64,000 nt of DNA from assembly GCA_029624765.1 (NCBI GenBank), contig JARSSO010000045.1:124001-188000 (forward strand). The letters run 5' to 3'. Each line of letters opens with the position of its first letter. Within the stretch, counting starts at the first letter, position 1. Positions 59,565 to 64,000 of this stretch are shown here, piece after piece. The notes beneath the pieces were generated by a model, which was given only the letters and a program-made list of their open reading frames with translations, did no database searches and was not told where the DNA came from. Origin of the DNA: Candidatus Contendibacter sp. (GTDB taxonomy: Bacteria > Pseudomonadota > Gammaproteobacteria > Competibacterales > Competibacteraceae). A program made the translations under genes and the position numbers.

Positions 59565-60614
59565 TCAGACCCCTTCCAGCAGCGCGTCGAGATCGAATGT
59601 CGACCGCACGCCCAGATCCGCCCCGTGCACCTCCAAAAACGCCTCGGCGGCGCGCCGTCCCTTGTCGCGGAGCTTACAGAAAAACTCCCACTCGGCCAGG
59701 AGCTTCGAGGAGGAGCTCAACTGAGCCATCTCCTCGCTGGCGATCCGATGGATGCGCATCTTGGCCCAGACCGCGCCCTCGCCCTTGCCGGGATCGGCCA
59801 CCTGCCGCAACAGGGCGATCATGCGCAACTCCTTCAGCAGGGGCGAGTTGAAGGCGACTTCATTGAGTCGGTTGTGAATCTCGCGCGCCGTGCGCGGCGC
59901 CAGGGGCCGGTTGATCGGATTGATCTGGATCAGGATGGTGTCCTGGGATACGCAATCCCGCACCAGCGGGGTGATGGTCGGGTTGCCGGCATAACCGCCG
60001 TCCCAGTACGCTTCGCCGTCGATCTCCACGGCCTGGAACATCGTGGGCAGACAGGCCGAGGCCAACAGGGCGTCGATGCTCAGCTCGGCGTTGCGGAACA
60101 CGCGGCCGCGACCGGTGTGCACGTTGGTGGCGGTCACAAACAGGCGGATCGGACCGCCGGCGACCCGGGCAAAGTCGATGTGCTCTTCCAGAATCGCGCG
60201 CAGGGGGTTCGAACCGCCAAGACTCAGGCTATAGGGCGAAACGACCCGCGCCGCGAGATCGAGCGCCAGGTAGAGCGGTGAGTAATCGAGGGTCCAGAGA
60301 CCGGTCAGGATTTCGAGGGGGCCACGGCGCAGAGGACTCAGCAGCGCAGCGTCCGAAACGTGCTTCCAGAACTTTTCGAGCGCCGCCCGGGCGCCCTCCG
60401 GTCCACCCGCCGCATAACCGTCAGCCATCACCACCGCATTCATGGCGCCAGCCGAGGTACCGGAAATCCCGTCGAAGCGCAGCCAGGGCACTTCGAGCAG
60501 ACGGTCGAGCACGCCCCAGGTGAACGCGCCGTGCGCGCCACCCCCCTGCAGCCCGAGATCGACGAGGACGATATCACGAGGCGACCGCGCCTCGGCGGGG
60601 GTCTTGGTGGTCAT
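59565..60614 (-). CDS. Patatin-like phospholipase
   Basis: 349 residues from ATG MTTKTPAEARSPRD, which has AAGGAA 7 bases upstream. Oxyanion-hole GLQGGGAHGAF, nucleophile elbow GTSAG (Ser54) and the DGG of the Ser-Asp dyad (AYWDGGYAGNP) are intact. It should hydrolyse acyl esters of lipids; no signal peptide, so cytoplasmic or peripherally membrane-bound. It resembles the family of patatins found beside poly-hydroxyalkanoate or 3-hydroxybutyrate genes, but none are in the window. It is co-directional with the GntP gene 3 bases downstream. Confidence 0.92.
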   Translation of the reverse strand: MTTKTPAEARSPRDIVLVDLGLQGGGAHGAFTWGVLDRLLEVPWLRFDGISGTSAGAMNAVVMADGYAAGGPEGARAALEKFWKHVSDAALLSPLRRGPLEILTGLWTLDYSPLYLALDLAARVVSPYSLSLGGSNPLRAILEEHIDFARVAGGPIRLFVTATNVHTGRGRVFRNAELSIDALLASACLPTMFQAVEIDGEAYWDGGYAGNPTITPLVRDCVSQDTILIQINPINRPLAPRTAREIHNRLNEVAFNSPLLKELRMIALLRQVADPGKGEGAVWAKMRIHRIASEEMAQLSSSSKLLAEWEFFCKLRDKGRRAAEAFLEVHGADLGVRSTFDLDALLEGV

Positions 60615-60725
60615 GCGAGTTCCTTGAACTAAAGAATTGAAAAATATGAATGCAACGCTTCGCGTCGGCTGACAACGGCCTCGCAAATGGATCGTGGGCA
60701 AGGCGCCGTGTGAGCGGCGAAAAGG

Positions 60726-61103
60726 TTACGCGAGCGCCTTGGCCTTGAGCTTGGCGAACTCCTCCGGGTTGATGGTGCCGGCGTCGAGCAGCGCCTTGGC
60801 GTCGGCAATCTGGTCCGCCGGCGATTTTCCGGCCACTTCCCGGATGTAGGCGTCGGTATCGGACTTCGCCCGCTGCATTGCCACCCGCTGCCGCTCCGCC
60901 ATGCCTCTGCCGCGGGCCAAGATGTAGAGGAGCGCGGTCAAGACTGGCAGGAAGATTAGGCCTATCAGCCAGAGGACTTTAGAGCCCCCGCCCAGCTCGG
61001 CGTCCCGGAACAGGTCGACGACGACCTGGAACAGGACGATGAGGTAGGCTACGAAAAAGAAGGACGAGGCGATCAGCCACAGAACATCCCAGAAATTGCT
61101 CAC
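60726..61103 (-). CDS. Small membrane protein with PLD-N-like helix pair and SHOCT domain
   Basis: 125 residues. Two N-terminal membrane helices (LWLIASSFFFVAYLIVLFQV and KVLWLIGLIFLPVLTALLYI) of the phospholipase D nuclease N-terminal type, then a charged linker and a C-terminal SHOCT domain (DQIADAKALLDAGTINPEEF). SHOCT domains often mediate oligomerisation. It stands alone, divergent from the RND adaptor gene across about 136 bases. Confidence 0.85.
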   Translation of the reverse strand: MSNFWDVLWLIASSFFFVAYLIVLFQVVVDLFRDAELGGGSKVLWLIGLIFLPVLTALLYILARGRGMAERQRVAMQRAKSDTDAYIREVAGKSPADQIADAKALLDAGTINPEEFAKLKAKALA

Positions 61104-61239
61104 TACATTTCTCCATTCAGTTCGGTCAGGAATTCAGTTCGATCAGGATTCAGTTCGGTCGGGTTGCGGCATGCGCGTCTCAACGACTTCAAATTTAAGC
61201 TATTATTATCCGCGTGTAAAATCCGCTGAGGGTCCCCCA

Positions 61240-62367
61240 TTGGAAAAAGTAGCCACGTCCGCGCTGTTTGAATCGGCCCACCCAACCCCTGGCGCGCGAG
61301 TGGCCGGGCTGTCCGCGCTCGCGCTCCTCGTGCTGCTCGCCGCCTGCAAGCCGGTTGAAAAGCCCGAGCCTGAGCCCATTCGCCCGGTTCGAGTGACGAC
61401 CGTCGAGCGCCGGGAAGGTGGCGAAACCGTGAGTCTCACCGGGCAAGTTGAGGCGCGGGAGGAAGTGAACCTGTCCTTTCGGGTTGGGGGACGCATGATC
61501 GAGCGTTCCGTCAATGTCGGCGATCGGGTCAGGGCCGGCCAGGTGGTCGCTCGACTGGAATCGGATACTCCGCGCAACGCCCTGCGGTCGGCCCGCGCGG
61601 AACTCACCGCCGTGCGAGCGCGACTGGTCGAGGCTCAGAATAACTTCGAGCGCCATCGATCGCTGCTGGACAGGGGTTTTATCACGCGCGCCATGTTCGA
61701 TCAGGCGGAACAGGCTTATCGGACCGCTCGAGCCCAGGTGGATTCGGTGCAGGCGCAGGTGAACATCGCTGAGACCCAACTGGGTTACGCCGATCTTATC
61801 GCCGCTTCGAGCGGCACCGTGACCGCCCGCCGCGCCGAGCCGGGTGAGGTCGTGGCTCCGGGTCAACCCATCATCCAGCTCGCCCGGGAAGGTGGTCGGG
61901 ATGCCGTGTTCGACGTACCGGCGCGGGTGATCGAGATCACGCCGGCCAATGTCGAAGTCGTCGTTACCCTGAGCAGCGACCCGAAGGTGCGCGCCACCGG
62001 ACGGGTGCGGGAGGTCGCTCCGCAGGCCGATCCGGTGACGCGAACCTTCAAGGTCCGGATCGGCCTGAACGATCCACCGGCGGCGATGCGGCTCGGTTCG
62101 ACGGTGACCGGCAGCGTCCAGCTCGGCGCCGGACCCGGTATCGAGATCCCGGCCTCGGCGCTGACGGCGGCCAATCAGCGCCCGGCGGTCTGGGTGCTCG
62201 ACCCCGCCAGCAACACCGTGTCGCTGCGCAATATCGAGGTGCTGCGTTATGACCTGGCCCGGGTGGCGGTCGCGGAAGGGCTGCAACCGGGCGACATCGT
62301 CGTGACCGCCGGGGTCCAGACCCTGCGTCCGGGCCAGCAGGTCCGGCTGCTCGGGACGCAACCATGA
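61240..62367 (+). CDS. RND efflux adaptor lipoprotein
   Basis: 375 residues from TTG, preceded by GAGGG at 7 bases; earlier in-frame ATGs (61096, 61171) give no signal sequence. The start chosen yields a lipoprotein signal ending LLAAC (lipobox). Then come lipoyl halves (VGGRMIERSVNVGDRVRAGQ and IAASSGTVTARRAEPGEVVA), a coiled-coil hairpin (NNFERHRSLLDRGFITRAMF) and the beta-barrel/membrane-proximal domains (PADPVTRTF-like QADPVTRTFKVRIGL). It links the pump encoded next (ATGA overlap) to an outer-membrane channel. It is distinct from the adaptor at 27441-28511. Confidence 0.92.
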   Translation: MEKVATSALFESAHPTPGARVAGLSALALLVLLAACKPVEKPEPEPIRPVRVTTVERREGGETVSLTGQVEAREEVNLSFRVGGRMIERSVNVGDRVRAGQVVARLESDTPRNALRSARAELTAVRARLVEAQNNFERHRSLLDRGFITRAMFDQAEQAYRTARAQVDSVQAQVNIAETQLGYADLIAASSGTVTARRAEPGEVVAPGQPIIQLAREGGRDAVFDVPARVIEITPANVEVVVTLSSDPKVRATGRVREVAPQADPVTRTFKVRIGLNDPPAAMRLGSTVTGSVQLGAGPGIEIPASALTAANQRPAVWVLDPASNTVSLRNIEVLRYDLARVAVAEGLQPGDIVVTAGVQTLRPGQQVRLLGTQP

Positions 62368-64000
62368 ACCGCTTCAATCTTTCCGAGTGGGCCATCCGCA
62401 ACCGCTCAATCACCCTTTTCATCATGATCGTCGCCCTCGTCGCGGGGATTGCGTCCTTCTACAAGCTGGGTCGCGCCGAGGATCCGCCCTTCACCTTCCG
62501 CACCATGGTCGTCAGGGCGATCTGGCCGGGCGCCACGCTGGACGAAACGATCCGGCAGGTGACCGATCGCCTTGAACGCACCCTGCAGGAAGTCCCGAAT
62601 CTGGACGATCTGCGCAGCTTCACCCGCGCCGGCGACACCACCATCTTCGTGAATCTCAAGGGCAGCACCTCGGGCAAGGAGGTTCCGGACGCCTGGTATC
62701 AGGTCCGCAAGCGGGTGGCCGACATGCGTCACACCCTGCCGCAGGGGATCGTCGGACCCTTCTTCAACGACGAGTTCGGCGACACCTTCGGGATCATCTA
62801 CGCCTTCACCGCCGACGGCTTCACCCACCGGGAGTTGCGCGACCAGGTCGAGGACATCCGCTCGCAACTCCTGCAAGTCCCGGATGTTTCCAGGATCGAT
62901 ATTCTCGGCGCTCAGGACGAGGTGATTTACATCGATTTCTCCGCCGAACGGCTGGCGGGTCTGGGCTTCGCCCCGAGCGCTCTGATCGCGGCCTTGCAGG
63001 CGCAGAACATCGTCATTCCGGCGGGCGTGCTGCGCACCGGCGAGGAGACGATCGCGCTGCGGGTCTCGGGCGCCTTCGCCTCCGAGCAGGACATCGCCAA
63101 TGTTACCTTCGCGATCGGTGACCGCATGCTGCGGCTGAGCGACATCGCCGAGGTCCGCCGTGGCTTCACCGATCCCCCCCAGCCCATGTTCCGGATCAAT
63201 GGCCAGCCGGCGATTGGCCTGGCGATCGCCATGCGCGATGGCGGCGATACCCTCGCGCTCGGCCGGAACATCGAGCGGGCCATCAAAAAAATCGCGGCGG
63301 ACCTGCCGGTCGGCATCGAGGCCCGACTGGTGGCGGACCAACCCCTGACGGTCGATCTGGCGATCAATGAATTCACCACCTCCCTGTGGCAGGCGATCGG
63401 CATCGTGCTCGTGGTGAGTTTCATCGCCCTGGGGGTACGGGCCGGCACGGTGGTGGCCGTGACCATCCCGCTCACGCTGGCCGTGGTTTTCCCCATCATG
63501 GACCTGGCCAACATCGATCTCCAGCGCATCTCGCTCGGCGCCCTGATCATCGCGCTGGCCCTCATGGTCGACGACGCCATGACCACCATCGACGCCATGA
63601 GCCGACGCCTGGCGCTGGGCGACGACAAGGTCAGCGCCGGCATCTATGCCTATCGCCATCTCGCCTTCGCCATGCTGACCGGGACCCTGGTCACCATCGC
63701 CGGCTTCGTGCCCGTCGGCTTCGCCCAGAGTTCGGCCGGCGAGTACACCTTCTCGATCTTCGCCGTCGTCGGCATCGCGCTCCTGGCTTCCTGGTTCGTC
63801 GCGATGGTGTTCGCCCCCCTGATCGGCATGGTGCTGCTACGGCCACCGAAGACCGATCAGGCCGAGAAACCGAGCCGCGTGACCCAGCTTTATCGGGGCT
63901 TCCTGACATTGGCCATGCGGGCCCGCTGGCTCACCATCGCGGTGACGGTCGGGGCCTTCGTCGCGTCCCTGGTGGCGCTGGGTCAGGTGCCGCGCCAGTT
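62364..64000 (+). CDS. RND efflux permease, 3' end beyond window
   Basis: 545 residues are present and the frame runs off the right edge. It begins MNRFNLSEWAIRNRSITLFI; first porter domain (YKLGRAEDPPFTFRTMVVRA), second part (DVSRIDILGAQDEVIYIDF), then TM2-6, including LGALIIALALMVDDAMTTID with the conserved Asp pair of the proton relay. AEDPPF identifies the subgroup related to MexF/VexF-like or AcrD-like pumps with short first porter, distinct from the pump at 24318-27434. The ATG overlaps the adaptor stop. Confidence 0.93.
   Translation, partial: MNRFNLSEWAIRNRSITLFIMIVALVAGIASFYKLGRAEDPPFTFRTMVVRAIWPGATLDETIRQVTDRLERTLQEVPNLDDLRSFTRAGDTTIFVNLKGSTSGKEVPDAWYQVRKRVADMRHTLPQGIVGPFFNDEFGDTFGIIYAFTADGFTHRELRDQVEDIRSQLLQVPDVSRIDILGAQDEVIYIDFSAERLAGLGFAPSALIAALQAQNIVIPAGVLRTGEETIALRVSGAFASEQDIANVTFAIGDRMLRLSDIAEVRRGFTDPPQPMFRINGQPAIGLAIAMRDGGDTLALGRNIERAIKKIAADLPVGIEARLVADQPLTVDLAINEFTTSLWQAIGIVLVVSFIALGVRAGTVVAVTIPLTLAVVFPIMDLANIDLQRISLGALIIALALMVDDAMTTIDAMSRRLALGDDKVSAGIYAYRHLAFAMLTGTLVTIAGFVPVGFAQSSAGEYTFSIFAVVGIALLASWFVAMVFAPLIGMVLLRPPKTDQAEKPSRVTQLYRGFLTLAMRARWLTIAVTVGAFVASLVALGQVPRQ

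Overview
The window looks like chromosome from a GC-rich, Gram-negative gammaproteobacterium. Support comes from the pilS/pilR pair, CnoX with TPRs, fdxA, glutamine-dependent NadE, sucCD, a GyrA close to the E. coli protein, two RND pumps and the SrfB/SrfC pair. Several features (inteins, REP-like palindromes, Uma2 proteins, many AT-rich acquired patches) are typical of environmental genomes such as the Competibacter/Contendobacter group, but the species is only a guess. No rRNA, tRNA, CRISPR array or intact transposase was found.

Layout. 1-2.5 kb: helicase (cut by the window edge), a helical unknown and the chaperone-thioredoxin cnoX, read leftwards. 2.6-16.6 kb: fdxA, then a region built around the SrfC GTPase-like and SrfB actin-like ATPase proteins. 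It is broken up by a Kef-type antiporter, an AT-rich PD-(D/E)XK-like gene, a Uma2 gene and an AT-rich three-gene sugar/glycosyltransferase cassette. That cassette lies between two diverged copies of a [srfB 3' end + small membrane protein] block. 16.9-32 kb: a large hybrid histidine kinase, ppsR, a solitary single-chain restriction-modification enzyme, an RND pump with adaptor, DUF554 and TauE membrane proteins, an NDUFA9-like protein and suhB. 32-40.7 kb: nadE, a second PD-(D/E)XK-like gene, sucCD, pilSR and a BI-1 family protein.

40.8-52 kb: a MoxR-type operon (RDD, SpoIIM-like, DUF4129, DUF4350, MoxR, DUF58) whose start and stop codons overlap almost throughout. It is interrupted: a 15-codon stub of a DUF58 gene overlaps the moxR stop, then comes a cassette of NrdG-like radical SAM protein, zinc-ribbon Ser/Thr kinase and Clp-type unfoldase between two REP-like palindromes, then a frameshifted coiled-coil gene, and only then a full DUF58 gene. 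52-57 kb: pheA and gyrA; gyrA carries a 443-residue LAGLIDADG intein inside the quinolone-resistance region. 57.5-58 kb: a small Tat-signal protein with 13 Trp-X-Asn-Arg repeats, which resembles precursors of radical-SAM cyclophane peptides. 58-64 kb: GntP permease, patatin, a SHOCT protein and a second RND pump cut by the window end.

The best candidates for something new are the WxNR repeat protein, the radical SAM/kinase/unfoldase cassette with its stub-and-copy insertion pattern, and the SrfB/SrfC/membrane-protein locus with its duplicated boundary.
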